In this document: positions 1 through 10,237 of the stretch, piece by piece
Numbering within the stretch: the first letter of the stretch is position 1
Layout: every line of letters starts with the position of its first letter
Assembly (NCBI RefSeq): GCF_000699445.3
Contig: NC_067198.1
Coordinates: forward strand, 43,765,691-43,829,690
Direction: 5' to 3'
Source: Schistosoma haematobium
Taxonomy: Eukaryota; Platyhelminthes; Trematoda; Strigeidida; Schistosomatidae
Length of the DNA stretch: 64,000 nt
Made by a program: the position numbers and the translations under genes
The notes under the pieces: model-generated
The model's input: the letters and a program-made list of their open reading frames with translations, nothing else
What the model was told of the DNA's origin: nothing
Databases searched by the model: none

Positions 1-121
1 CACGGGGTTACCTACCCCATCCCGTAGTAAACTAACTCGCTAAAAAACGCTTACCAGAAAAAATAATCCAAACCATTTTAACTCTGCCCTGGGAATTAGG
101 AGGTCTTCATTTCGAAGAATT

Positions 122-1771
122 ATGACGCTTCATGGTGAACGCCGAGCTCCTTCGGAAGCCAAGAGGCCGATGCCCCTTCTAACAACCACACCAAAAAGTT
201 TTATCGGTACATGGAACGTTCGAACAATGTGGGAAACCGGGAAGGCCAGTCAAATAGCAATGGAAATGAGGAGATACAACTTAGCAGTACTGGGAATCAG
301 CGAAACTCACTGGACCCAAGCTGGACAGAAAAGACTAGCTACGGGAGAGATGCTGCTATACTCCGGTCACGAAGAGGACAATGATCCACACACTCAGGGA
401 GTCGCCCTTATGCTGCCCAAAGTAGCACGATATACACTTGTAGGATGGGAATCTCACGGATCCAGAATCATCAAAGCATCATTCAAAACAAAGGGGGAGG
501 GGATCACCATGAATATTATCCAATTTTATGCACCCACCAATGACAGCAACGACGACATTAAAAATCAATTCTACGAGCGGCTGCAGTCAATCATTGAGAA
601 ATGCCCAAGAAAGGACCTAACTATTCTGATGGGAGATCTAAATGCCAAAGTCGGAATAGACAACACTGGATATGAAGATATTATGGGACGACATGGACTG
701 GGAGAAAGAAACGAAAATGGAGAAAGATTTGCAAATCTGTGTGCATTCAACAAATTGGTCATAGGAGGCACAATATTTCCACACAAGCGTATACACACGG
801 CCGCATGGATCTCACTGGACCACACTACAGAGAACCAAATAGATCATATTTGCATCAACAAAACGTTCAGGAGGACTATACAAGACGTGAGAACCAAGAG
901 AGGAGCTGATATAGCATCAGATCATCACTTGCTGGTCGCCAAGATGAAATTGAAACTCAAGAAACACTGGACAATGGGGCAGACAATATCACAAAAGTTC
1001 AATACGGCCTTTCTTCAGGTAACTGACAAACTCAACAAATTTAAGATAGTCCTCAGCAATAAGTTCCAGGCCTTTCATGATCTACTCAATGGAGAAGGAA
1101 CTACTATGGAGAGCAACTGGAAGGGGATCAAAGAGGCAATCACTTCAACATGTCATGAGGTCCTGGGTCACAAGAAGCACCATCACAAAGAATGGACCAC
1201 TGTTGATACACTGGATAAGATTCAAGAAAGGAGGAACATGAAGGCAGCAATCAATACCAGTCGAACAAGAGCAGAGGAAGCCAAGGCACAAGCTGAATAC
1301 ACAGAAGTAAACAAACAAGTGAAGAGGAGCATCAGAACCGACAAACGCAAATATGTGGAAGATTTAGCAACGACAGCGGAGAAGGCTGCAAGAGAAGGAA
1401 ACATGAGACAACTGTATGACACGACAAAGAAACTCTCTGGAAATCTCCGCAAACCAGAACGACCAGTGAAAAGCAAGGAAGGCGAGGTAATCACCAACAC
1501 TGAAGAACAACGAAACAGGTGGGTAGAACACTTCAAAGAACTCTTGAGTCGACCAGCTTCACTGAAACCACTCAATATCGAAGCAGCACCCACGGACCTC
1601 CCAATCGATGTTGGCCCATCAACATTTGAAGAAATCGACATGGCCATCAGACAAATCAAGAGTGGCAAAGCAGCAGAACCAGACAACATTCCAGCAGGGG
1701 CACTGAAAGCAGACGTAGCGTCAACTGCAAGGATACTCCACATTTTCTTCAATAGGATCTGGAATGAATAA
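122..1771 (+). CDS. RTE retrotransposon ORF: AP-endonuclease plus start of RT (truncated)
   Basis: 549 residues. About residues 28-275 form an apurinic-type endonuclease that would nick target DNA for target-primed reverse transcription. Visible catalytic-type motifs in order: GTWNVRTMW (Asn), GISETHW (Glu), FYAPTNDS (Tyr), MGDLNAKVG (Asp/Asn), IDHICI and SDHHLLVA (Asp-His). A basic linker follows (residues about 280-500, with KKHHHKEW and QVKRSIRTDKRKY). The start of the RT domain is seen at IKSGKAAEPDNIPAGALK. The frame then stops at a TAA after RIWNE, where relatives continue into the RT. A full RTE ORF is usually near 1000 residues, so this is about half. The first ATG follows a UTR conserved in both copies. 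It resembles proteins often misannotated as craniofacial development protein 2-like. Confidence 0.9.
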   Translation: MTLHGERRAPSEAKRPMPLLTTTPKSFIGTWNVRTMWETGKASQIAMEMRRYNLAVLGISETHWTQAGQKRLATGEMLLYSGHEEDNDPHTQGVALMLPKVARYTLVGWESHGSRIIKASFKTKGEGITMNIIQFYAPTNDSNDDIKNQFYERLQSIIEKCPRKDLTILMGDLNAKVGIDNTGYEDIMGRHGLGERNENGERFANLCAFNKLVIGGTIFPHKRIHTAAWISLDHTTENQIDHICINKTFRRTIQDVRTKRGADIASDHHLLVAKMKLKLKKHWTMGQTISQKFNTAFLQVTDKLNKFKIVLSNKFQAFHDLLNGEGTTMESNWKGIKEAITSTCHEVLGHKKHHHKEWTTVDTLDKIQERRNMKAAINTSRTRAEEAKAQAEYTEVNKQVKRSIRTDKRKYVEDLATTAEKAAREGNMRQLYDTTKKLSGNLRKPERPVKSKEGEVITNTEEQRNRWVEHFKELLSRPASLKPLNIEAAPTDLPIDVGPSTFEEIDMAIRQIKSGKAAEPDNIPAGALKADVASTARILHIFFNRIWNE

Positions 1772-1945
1772 CAAGTACCATGAGACTGGAAAGAAGGACT
1801 TCTGATCAAAATACCGAAGAAAGGTGATCCCAGCAACTATGATAACTACAGGGACATCGCTCTTCTCTCAATACCGGGAAAAGTCTTCAACAGGGTATTG
1901 TTAAACTGAATGAAGGGCTCTGTAGATGCCCAACTTCGAGACCAT
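1772..1945 (+). pseudogene. Decayed RT segment of RTE copy 1
   Basis: In the same frame after the stop at 1769-1771, the translation reads [19 protein letters not shown] and then [14 protein letters not shown], both RTE RT landmarks. It is interrupted by further stops at 1781-1783 and 1907-1909. The RT catalytic box is absent because the element ends at about 1945. Confidence 0.8.
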
Positions 1946-2469
1946 AGGTCCATAGGACCATAGGACACTGACTGATTTTGGTGAAGACATTGTAATTGAG
2001 ACTGTTTATTCTTCAACATGGATTACTTCTATTGTTTATAGGTGACCACTGAAATCTCTTCCATCGGAATCAAACATGAATCACACGTGAAGCTGGTGGT
2101 ATTCTCAATCGACTTCATGGTTCTAATGTGAATTCTAAAATTGAGTTTTAAGGTGGTTATATCTAGATTCTATTATATCAATCTCCATCGATCTTTTCAA
2201 CGATTACCACTACTTTTGGTCTGCTTAAATACAGTTGTCTTCCATTCAGTCTAAGTCCTTCTCCAACAATATTCCGACATGTTATGAATAACGTAGTTGT
2301 TCATTTTAGCGGTGTTAAAAATTGTCATGATGACACTTTGGTTCATGGCCCTGGTGAAGCAGAACATAATTTATTTATCGCATAAAACTTGAAAGCATTC
2401 TGCTCTAGAGCTGCAACTTTCTTCAATGGAGATGCATCTGTGATATTGATAGACATTTTAGTAGACGGG
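1946..2469. other. No assigned feature
   Basis: AT-rich sequence between the truncated RTE and the Penelope-like fragment. A short local repeat (two near-identical copies of a word containing ccatagg, at 1943-1970) marks the RTE edge. No exon, splice pair or recognisable protein was seen. Part of it could be decayed 5' sequence of the Penelope-like element, but no motif supports that. Confidence 0.4.
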
Positions 2470-2887
2470 AGTGGGTTGATTTTAAGGAACCATTACTAGT
2501 TGCACTTGCAATCTAAATATCAAATTCAAAGACGTAATTAATAGACAGAAGGATGGTAAGGCAATGGGATACACACTTGGTCTATTACTGGCAGATTGCT
2601 TCATGGCCAGTTTGGAAAACAACCAACTCACAAAAATTACAGAAAAACTCCACTTGTGTAAAAGGCACGTGGATGATATCTATATCATTTTTGACAACAA
2701 ATTTGTCTAAATCATCTTAAGATATTTAATGATTGTCACTCATCAATAAAACTCACACTTGAAGTTGTTAGCAAACAAAATATTCACTCTCTTGATGTGG
2801 AAATGACAAGCAAGCGAGACGGCACTTTAAAAAGATCTAACTACAAGAAACCCATGTGGAATGGCCAACTATCAGATTTCCACAGCT
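2470..2887 (+). pseudogene. Penelope-like element RT fragment
   Basis: Conceptual translation gives the Penelope-like RT signature in order: a segment resembling LLADCFMASLE, the palm motif HVDDIYIIF (the YxDD-like catalytic box), then SIKLTLEVVSKQNIHSLDVE and KRSNYKKP. It is interrupted by small indels and stops, so it is dead. The linker and GIY-YIG endonuclease are missing. The fragment ends within ctggg at about 2887 and joins intron-1 sequence of the array gene. A second, longer Penelope copy at 15949-16778 overlaps its 3' part at moderate identity. Confidence 0.8.
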
Positions 2888-3242
2888 GGGTTAATATTAG
2901 CAGTCGATATGCACTGAATGACTTCATTTCACTTTGAGTGAACTGAGGATAAAAACATCAAATTAAATGAAAAGGTTTACATAGTTTATGAATGCATAAG
3001 TGAAATCAGTAGGGTTTGACTTGATAATTTCAAATGGACTGAAAATTGGTTTACTTAATAACTCGCTCATGTTGCCCCTTGTGGAGGACCATAGACCGCT
3101 CATCAGCTTCGCCATCTTAATCTATTGAGCATTGAATGGATTGTTATGAATAAAAATAAGATATTCGTAGATATCGAAAAGAGTAAAAAGGTTAAATGCC
3201 TAAATTTTCTGACGTTTCATGACTCAATGGAAGCCAATTCAT
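2888..3242. other. Intron-1 sequence of the array gene, exon 1 missing
   Basis: This stretch is co-linear with 17939-18292 and 33715-34067, the DNA just downstream of exon 1 in genes A and B (shared words such as ttaatattagca and ggaccatagaccgctcatca). In A and B it lies in intron 1. Here the exon-1 side has been replaced by the Penelope fragment. It therefore marks a gene copy that lost its first exon. Identity is visibly lower than between units 2 and 3. Confidence 0.75.
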
Positions 3243-3372
3243 CAGAGAATAAGTAAATAAATGGTACCTGATAATACCCATTTAAACTAGAGTTAGCTAA
3301 TTTTTTTGTTTATTCTCTGAAGAATTGGATTACAATGATTCACCAAACGTCGGAAAATTTAAACACTTAATC
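3187..3372. repeat. Imperfect inverted repeat, hammerhead-like arms
   Basis: Arms at about 3187-3250 and 3308-3372 are imperfect reverse complements around a short AT-rich spacer. Read outward from the spacer on either strand, each arm contains a CTGANGA box followed some 20-25 bases later by an AAACGTC box. The minus-strand arm has GAAACGTC; the plus-strand arm has CAAACGTC, which would break the core. Similar boxes occur in the terminal repeats of Penelope-like elements, which are known to carry minimal hammerhead ribozymes. Only the left arm survives at 18237-18292 and 34012-34067. Confidence 0.45.
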
Positions 3373-3730
3373 GTTTCACTAATTGGGATACCCACAAGTA
3401 TATCATTTTCTATTATAGTTTATGATTATGTTATGGATGCACTACACAGAACAAAACCTTCATCAGTGTAATGGAACTGCCACGATATATGTATCTTGAT
3501 TATATTGCTTGATAAATAAAATGTTGATATTATATGATGCATGTGATTATTAGATCATTACCATAAGCAAGATTTATACCAATTTAATTCCAATAATTAG
3601 GGCTTCAACATAACTCCATCGGATTCTCTGTGTTCATCGATTGACAGTGCATTTCATAGTGTAGTCAATACGTGTAAATGAGAAGTCTCAGTAACTAGGT
3701 CATCCAACTGTTATTGTTAAAATTTCGAAA
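3243..3730. other. Unique segment replaced by an RTE fragment in the other units
   Basis: 488 bp present only in front of unit 1. At the equivalent place in units 1/2 and 2/3 an internal RTE fragment of about 1.2 kb sits between the same two flanks. It holds the right arm of the inverted repeat and AT-rich DNA with no coding signal. Confidence 0.6.
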
Positions 3731-4617
3731 CGAAAATGTAGACCACCATGTTGGTTTGAATCATCTTTATTATTTGTATTAGCTAAACGGAGATATCAGA
3801 TATATTGACGCAAGCACTAATTATTATAAATTTAAACGCTCTTTGTGCATTCAGAAACAGTTTGTTCTCACCTTAAGCCTACCCTGGTAATGTTAGCCTG
3901 TTATCCAGAGTGATGAAGTTTCAATTTGTTTTCACATTACTATTTTCTTTATTATCCCTGTCTCTTCTTACCCTCCATTTCTAGTCTAGTTGACCTCTCA
4001 ATTTTATACACAGACGTTCTTAACAAGTATATGTGTGACCAGATTGCTCGAAGTGTATTGCTCTTGTATATCATCACATAGCTCTGAAAATATTTCTCTT
4101 CTCATCACATTATTGAAATCTATCAAAGGTGCTGATTGCATGAAATTATCGGTTTCAAAATGGTAATTATTGATTAGTGATTTGTGAAAGGTGATATTAA
4201 GTGCAAATATTTTTCGGCTGATCCCCTTTTCCCAAAACTTGAAACGCAAATAAATTACAAAGTAATGTGTGCTTTGTTCTGAACACTATCAAGGACGGTA
4301 GCATGCTCATATAAGCAAGCAAGACTTCTGCTGATAGTAAGTAATACAGTATGAACCAAAAACGCTACTAAAAAACCACTCATTAGGATAATTTGGTGGA
4401 CCGATTCGAGAATCTCCAAACCTACACTGTATTGTCCAGCCACTTGGAAAATAATCTGAACACATATATTGAAGTGCCACACGAACGTTTTTTATTTTAC
4501 TTTGTGTGTCATTGGCATATGTTTAAACTAAGTCCGCCTACTTTTATTCGTATTGTATTCGAACTGCGACATTAATTAACAAGTTGCTATTGTGTATATG
4601 ATGATTTTTCCATTTAG
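3731..4617. other. Intron 1 (3' part) before exon 2 of the orphan copy
   Basis: Repeated at 19513-20398 and 35290-36175. It ends in a normal 3' splice site (pyrimidine-rich, then catttag) before exon 2. The last 300 bases are recognisably related to 50160-50461 in gene C, so this is true intron sequence older than the array. No other feature seen. Confidence 0.6.
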
Positions 4618-4771
4618 GAAATATGTACGTTGAGTTGGATAAGGTGAATATTTCGTTAAGCTCCAATTATATTTTAACAATATCTGATGGAGGCTGTACA
4701 AAAACGATATCTCTGAGACCACCAACCGAAGAAGAGAAAGATTCTAAACGTGGACGCCGTTCAGGAACTTC
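4618..4771 (+). pseudogene. Array gene, orphan copy: exon 2 without exon 1
   Basis: 154-nt exon between catttag and gtaagt, open in the frame set by exon 1 of the other copies. It encodes a segment beginning NMYVELDKVNISLSSN and continuing through a GGCTKTISL motif to an acidic-basic tail (PPTEEEKDSKRGRRSG). It has one N-glycosylation sequon (NIS) and one Cys. No exon 1 lies upstream: the expected place is taken by a Penelope fragment at 2470-2887, and the stretch from there to the window start is RTE. Without a signal-peptide exon this copy is probably not expressed as a secreted protein, unless an exon lies outside the window. Confidence 0.75.
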
Positions 4772-4894
4772 GTAAGTTTCAAACACGATACAAATTGAGT
4801 TGATAATTCAGCTGTTACTTGATTACGACAGCATCATTGTCTTGATCAACAGATAAAATGACCATGAGGTAGATCGTCCATAGCGTCACAATTT

Positions 4895-5735
4895 CGTTTA
4901 TGCAAAACCGACCCTACGGAATCCCGTCTCTTAACCTCAAAGTTGGGTGACTATTGAGTCTTTCCTCTGATTCAACGATACTTTGTCTGAAAGCGTTACT
5001 GGTTCTGACAGTAGTGTGATGCCTCTGTAGTTCTCACATTTGCTCAGATCTCCCATCTTTGGTATCTTCATCAGGTCTCTTTCATTCCAATCTGTCGATG
5101 GCAGTTATTCTTCTTCCCAAACCTTCCTGTATAGGACGTGGAGCATGTTTGCAGTTATTTTCATGTTTGACTTGAGTGCTCCAGCTGATATGTTGTCACT
5201 GCTATACCATTGTAGATTTGTCTGGTAATCGTCCTTATATCTTTGATCGTTGGTGAGGTGACATCTATAAAAAGTCTGTGTGTGCTGCTCTGATGGAGCT
5301 GGCCCATTCAACAGTTCTTTAGTGTTCTACCCATCTGTTGCTCTGTTCTCCAATCTTATTGATTGACTTGCGTTCTTTGTCTTCGATTGGTTTCTCGGGC
5401 TCATTATACGTCGCTGTTTATTTTTCGCCGTATCACAGGTTGTTTCATGTTTTCTCCGCCTGAGGCTTTCTCTGCTATTGTGTTTATTTTTGTCGGTTGT
5501 AATGCTCCTCTTCACTTGTTTTTTCACTCCTACTTATACATCTTGTGCGTTGACTTTCTTTGCTCTTGTTCGGCTGTTGTTAATTGTTTTCTTCCTTTTC
5601 ATCCTGTTTTGAACCCTGTTAACGTTTCCATAGAGGTCCATTCCATTTGGTGATGCTTCCTGAGGCCCAAAACCTCCCGACACGTTGACGTTATTACTCC
5701 TTTGTTAGTTTCTTCTTAATCGTGTTAATCTTGTC
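4895..5735 (-). pseudogene. RTE relic in intron 2
   Basis: Minus-strand internal piece of an RTE element. Recognisable segments in coding order: INNSRTRA-like, KKQVKRSITTDKNKH (5527-5483), DNISAGALKSNMKITANMLH (about 5190-5130), a DWNERDLMKIPKMGDLSKCENYRGITLLS-like stretch, and remnants of the following RT region near 4900. Multiple frameshifts. A differently deleted version of the same insertion is in intron 2 of gene C (50690-51605), so the insertion is older than the split of A and C. Repeated at 20676-21516 and 36453-37293. Confidence 0.85.
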
Positions 5736-6985
5736 ACACTGTAAATGAAATCGGTAGCCAGTTTATATGATATAACAATCTTGTAAGTGTTCACTTTCTA
5801 TTGAACCTGAGTTACGACATATGTTTACAGTGTTAGAATGAGCTAAAGTGCATTTAGCAACTAGTACGCTCCAACTTCAAAATTTTAAGCCTGTCTCAAG
5901 TTTCACAATTCGCTGTTATGGCATGCGGCGTTCGAAATCTAATAGTGATACACGATATGCTACACGCTAACCAGCACACACTCACTTCCCAACTGACTAC
6001 TTCTGGTTGTCGTCCATCAATCATCCTATACGTCTACGTCTGGTCATTACTCAATTTCTTAGCCAAGCAAATGCATTTGTGCTTCAGGTTACTTTGAATT
6101 CTTTCTCCATATCACCTAAATGCTATGCTTTTCGTCCCCTCAATTTTCTAAATACCCAGCCACATCCCAACTGACTACTTGAGTGAGAACAAAAGAGTGA
6201 GCGAGAAAGTATACTAGACTGCAGAATGAAATGCACGAATGCGCAATCCTATACAAACCACTCTATGATTAGAAAATTGACTCCAATGAAATTCACTCGT
6301 CCTTCGTGTCTCTTCTGGTTGTCATCGATCGACCACTTCATACGGCTACTTCTGATCGACTTTTCACATCATCTTTCCCTCCTGAAAAGTAAGTCTTGCT
6401 TCTTCAATGTAACTGAAGGCTTTGATGAAAATATCGTCTTCTTGATGACATTCTTAGTGTCTGACCATCACTTTTTCACACTGATACTGGTGCCCCAAAC
6501 TGACTGTATCAATCAAAATCTCTCCTTACGGCGCATTACTCCACACTTTGAAAATTTATGTTCATTGCACAGGAGGAATTAGGAGAAATTCTATACTTTT
6601 CCTCCTCTCGTTTTTAAATAACGCTGTCGCGAGAAGGTTGCTAGTAGTACATCTCTGACAGTAGCTACGTACGCGTGGCCATGTGAGAGCATTTCGGGAT
6701 GGAAAGCTGACTCTCCACACCATCGATCGTACCAGAGAGTTTGACAACTAGAGCACAATATTATGTATACTATGTATATCAGCACACGAAGAATATCCGA
6801 CTAATCAGTGACTGGAAAATAATGAAAGCTTGTCAGCAGCACACGACTTGTCTCAGGCTAGCTTATAATATATAAGACATTTCCAGCTTAATATGCGTCG
6901 GGTGTCGGCGTACCATAGAAAACAAAAGCAAATAAATCCCATCACTTTCAATATTACAGTATTATTACTGTTTTATTCTTTTCAG
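5736..6985. other. Intron 2 remainder
   Basis: Repeated at 21517-22767 and 37294-38544. The first 250 bases are alignable with 51620-51860 in gene C. Short internal direct repeats occur (caactgactacttctggttg near 5990, a variant near 6170, and a related word near 6310). An exon of 3n+2 nt must lie here if exons 2 and 3 belong to one mRNA; I did not find a convincing one. An open frame at 6226-6582 has no family resemblance. Confidence 0.4.
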
Positions 6986-7143
6986 TTTGTGTTCAAGATG
7001 TCAATGGAAATAAGACAAATGTAACGGACAGAGGAAAGCAAAGAGAATTTATTTCTGACTCACTGAACTCAATAAGTATTGGTATTAGTCTTTGCACTTT
7101 TAAAAGTAGTTGTAGTCATAGTGTCATTAACAGATATTTTTGA
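6986..7143 (+). CDS. Array gene, candidate last exon (orphan copy)
   Basis: After a strong 3' splice site (ttttattcttttcag) a 51-codon frame begins CVQDVNGNKTNVTDRGKQRE and ends in TGA at 7141-7143. Sequons NKT and NVT suggest a secreted glycoprotein end. The acceptor and first 15 bases match the candidate last exon of gene C (52800: CATATGCACAAGATG against TTTGTGTTCAAGATG), with the same reading frame. Entry phase is 1, while exon 2 ends in phase 2, so at least one intervening exon is required. In this copy the sequence after the stop is gaatgaat, whereas units 2 and 3 have gaataaat, a poly(A) signal. Confidence 0.45.
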
Positions 7144-8143
7144 ATGAATTTAAATTTTGAACAACCAGTTTTCTCTTTTGATTTATATGTCTCCAGGCAA
7201 CACGGCAAAGAAATTTAACACAAATAGTCAAGCGCTCATCGTCCATAGAAAGAAAACGTTCCTAGCTAAATTTCAAATAGATTGGAAATCAATATAGACT
7301 TTGTCAATTAGTGTGTGATTAGAACAGTTCATGTGGACACCAGTGTACTCGTTACCTGTAATACATATGTACTGCAGATTTTGTCACATTTGAACGAGCA
7401 TATCGAACAGTTAGAACTGGTAGACAGTTGGTGGAGCACTGAACAGGATTGCCTGGTAGTTTTGGATGGGGCATGAATTTCCAAACATAATGAGATAGCA
7501 CTAAACAACTGGGTGGGTTGAAAGTTACGGAATCTAATAATTTTGAGGCAATGATTAGGGATCTGAAGATAAATGGTCGAACAGTAAGATATGTGGTAAA
7601 CGCTGAAAACTGACAGGGTATATATAAGAAAGAATTCAATTTGTTATTATTGATAGTGGTTCTCATGGATAGTTTTTTGATGATTTCTGATTCTCCACTC
7701 GATTAATCTCTAGATGCATTGAGTTTTGTTATTTCGTGGGTCAGATTTCTCCAAAGTCAAACGCTTGCAACATCATCAATAGTTGTGTAAAAAAAGACAA
7801 CTCAGGAAATATGGTAACAATGGCTATTAGTGTGTTAAATATATTGATGGTTCGAAATATGACCATAAGTTGTCAACCGGTTATTTATTCACAAGGTAAG
7901 ATGTCGTGTGGCCAATCGTTAAATATTGCTTGACTTAGGTCAGCGTCGTTGAGCCTTCAGGAATCTCCGGATTTGTCAAATAAACAGTTTAGAAAAATTC
8001 AAATTGAGTAAGAGTATGACTTGTTCGGATGTTTACTGATAATCTATTCCAGATGCTTGCATTATGTGGGACAAAGAATGTTGACTAGTTTTTTCGATGC
8101 CCCCAAAATCTTTGGTAAACGTTCCTGACTTCGAAGGTTGTTA
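7144..8143. other. No assigned feature (3' flank of candidate last exon)
   Basis: Repeated at 22926-23925 and 38703-39703. Open frames at 7352-7666 (minus, 104 codons) and 7736-7933 (plus) are preserved in all copies only because the units are near-identical. Neither shows a domain, signal peptide or splice context that I can support. Confidence 0.4.
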
Positions 8144-9393
8144 TTACAATTGTAATGCATCATAATTTTCTGTAGTTTTGTTATATAGAGTTTTGGAAAG
8201 TAAGGTAAGGTTGAGATTAATCCTGTTTACCCATGAACGATCTAGTTTGCATGCTTCATATTTACCTCTATATGACAGGTCCTGCATGAAAAGTCTCGTA
8301 AAATGGCGTTGTACTTTCTCAAATTTCTGTCCGTCTCGAAAACTCATACAACTAAGTATAATTAGACAGTATTCTGGGAGAGGTCTAACTCATACATTAT
8401 AGACGGTGGTTTAGGATCCCTCTAAATGGAGGTTACTATTGATAAATCCAGTTAGTCTACAGGCTTTACAGACTTGAGATGTAGACCGTTAGATGAATGA
8501 AAGATTTTTGAAATATTTTACTTCTAAATGGTGTGTGCTACTGAGTTGTCTGAGTTGCAACTTGTTTAGATGCATGATTGTCTGTGGGTTCAACCTACAA
8601 CAATTCATGCACCCACATTTGTCGGTATTAACAGAGATTAACCATGCGTTGAATCCTTCTTCGAGTCTATCCAAATCGTTTTGCATTATACAGTTAACAT
8701 ATAAGCCAGGACATTAGTGGAATGTGCCTCTACTACTTTTGGGTGCTCAGCAAAACGAAGATTAATGTTCTGAGGGTTGTGGAAGTGTTGTCCTATTCTC
8801 ACTACCTGAATTCAATCCTACATGAAGGATGAGATAGTCATGCATTTTATATCAAAAAAGGTTTTCATAGAAGAGAAAATTGTTGTACGTTATGAAACAC
8901 TTTAGTAAAGTCAATATGTCGAGACGCAAAGAGATTCCCTTTATCTCCCACGTTGCCTCTTAAAGAACTTCTGGGAGGTCAATTGGACTAGCTCAACCAG
9001 CAGCGAATTCCAAAACTTGACTGCACATAGAGAGTAGAAGTTGTGCCTACAGTCTGTTTGGCCGTGTTGTGTTCTCAGTTTCTGGATGTTATGCCTAAGT
9101 TTTGTGTTAGGACTGATTTTAGGTAAGCATTTAAGAGGATCTTCATCGTGTAGAACATTGCATATCAAGGACCCTATAATTTGTGCGGGTATTGAGAGAA
9201 GTGCTTCTAAAACGTAGAATGAAGCTTTTCTGCGTCCACGTTTTTCAAAAATTGGTGGGATGTGAGTCAGCTTCCACTTCTCCCCTTTGTTTATGACACT
9301 CATTTTAAAGAGCTTCATTGGAATAGAACTTAATCTGGATTCCGATTTTCTAATAGTAATATAAAACGGGACGTACACCAGTAACGTTCTCAC
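8144..9393 (-). pseudogene. CR1-like LINE relic, rearranged
   Basis: Three minus-strand pieces of a CR1/jockey-type RT ORF. 9393-8941: ORF C-terminus, with NIQKLRTQHGQTDCRHNFYS and VKFWNSL followed by FFKRQRGR. About 8940-8690: a decayed stretch resembling IDFTKVFH of the RT. 8686-8489: NDLDRLEEGFNAWLISVNTD and a KYFKNLSFI end. 8347-8147: KVQRHFTRLFMQDLSYRGKY and NKTTENYDAL. The C-terminal piece lies 5' of the RT pieces, so two fragments are joined head to tail or the relic is rearranged. Stops and shifts make it dead. This unit-1 copy differs at about 19 places in 200 bases (8205-8400) from units 2 and 3, far above the background. Confidence 0.8.
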
Positions 9394-10176
9394 ATCATCA
9401 AGTATAGAAGATATTTTTACTTTATAATCTCATTTATTCCTGACAACCACCCTAAAACTTTGTGAGCTTCGAATTTCAATCGCAATACGTTCACTTAGGC
9501 CCATCAAATTCCACTAAAACTAAAGTGGACAATTTCGCAAATCTTTACTCAGTACATCTGTTCGACTATTTCTATCTGCAAATTTGTGTCTTCATGAAGC
9601 CGGTGATGGAATGCTTAGACGTACGATCAAACATTTAGGCTTCTGAAGTGTGGCTAAATAGATTTCGAATCGGAATTATGAACAGAATAGGTATTAAAGA
9701 TTATAAAGCCGACATCCTGAAACTCAGTGGTAAACTTGCATATAACCTGCTCAAGAATCTCGTTTTTCCAAACGAACAATTCCATTATCACATAAAACAC
9801 TCAAGTAATTCTTACACGGGCGTATGTAGTGTGCCAGTTTTGAATGCATTATGTGTATGTGAGAGAGAAATGGATATTGAAATTTCACGGCGATAGTACA
9901 GTAGAATGACCAGAAGATCAATGACTTTGTACTTGAATTAGAGTGTGATGATCGATGTTCAATGCAGTCTTTAATCTTCGCATATAATTCCTACTGATAA
10001 CTATCACTAGATAATGCACAAACCGTGTATTAATCAGGAGGCGAATACGAAGCGTTGATTACGTTTATTATTACATCACACTCAGATATCCAAATTTACA
10101 AGTAAGCTAAACAAGCATGAAGTAATAGTGCCAAAACGCAAGCAGGCAAGCGAGTCTGCGAGTCAATGAACTGGAC

Positions 10177-10178
<2 letters not shown>
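9394..10178. other. No assigned feature; leads into TA tract
   Basis: Repeated at 25173-25958 and 40951-41736. A plus-strand open frame at 9648-9896 has no recognisable motif. AT-rich intergenic-looking DNA. Confidence 0.4.

Positions 10179-10233
<55 letters not shown>
10179..10233. repeat. (TA)n microsatellite, unit 1
   Basis: About 55 bases of uninterrupted TA. The counterpart is about 55 bases in unit 2 and about 44 in unit 3. The run abuts the 5' end of the solo LTR, and TA-rich sequence continues on the other side of the LTR. Confidence 0.95.

Positions 10234-10237
<4 letters not shown>

Larger units (their letters stand above)
1..1945 (+). mobile_element. RTE-clade LINE, copy 1, 3'-truncated
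   Basis: Non-LTR retrotransposon. The 5' UTR enters from outside the window: positions 1-121 match 62696-62816 of the second copy, which begins about 60 bases further 5'. The ORF starts at 122. Homology to the RT domain continues past the first stop to about 1945, where it ends abruptly after a segment reading VDAQLRDH and joins unrelated DNA. LINEs normally lose their 5' end, so loss of the 3' half points to a later deletion or rearrangement. The gene order (endonuclease, linker, RT) and the [10 protein letters not shown] motif are typical of schistosome RTE (SR2-like) elements; the family name is from recognition. Confidence 0.9.
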
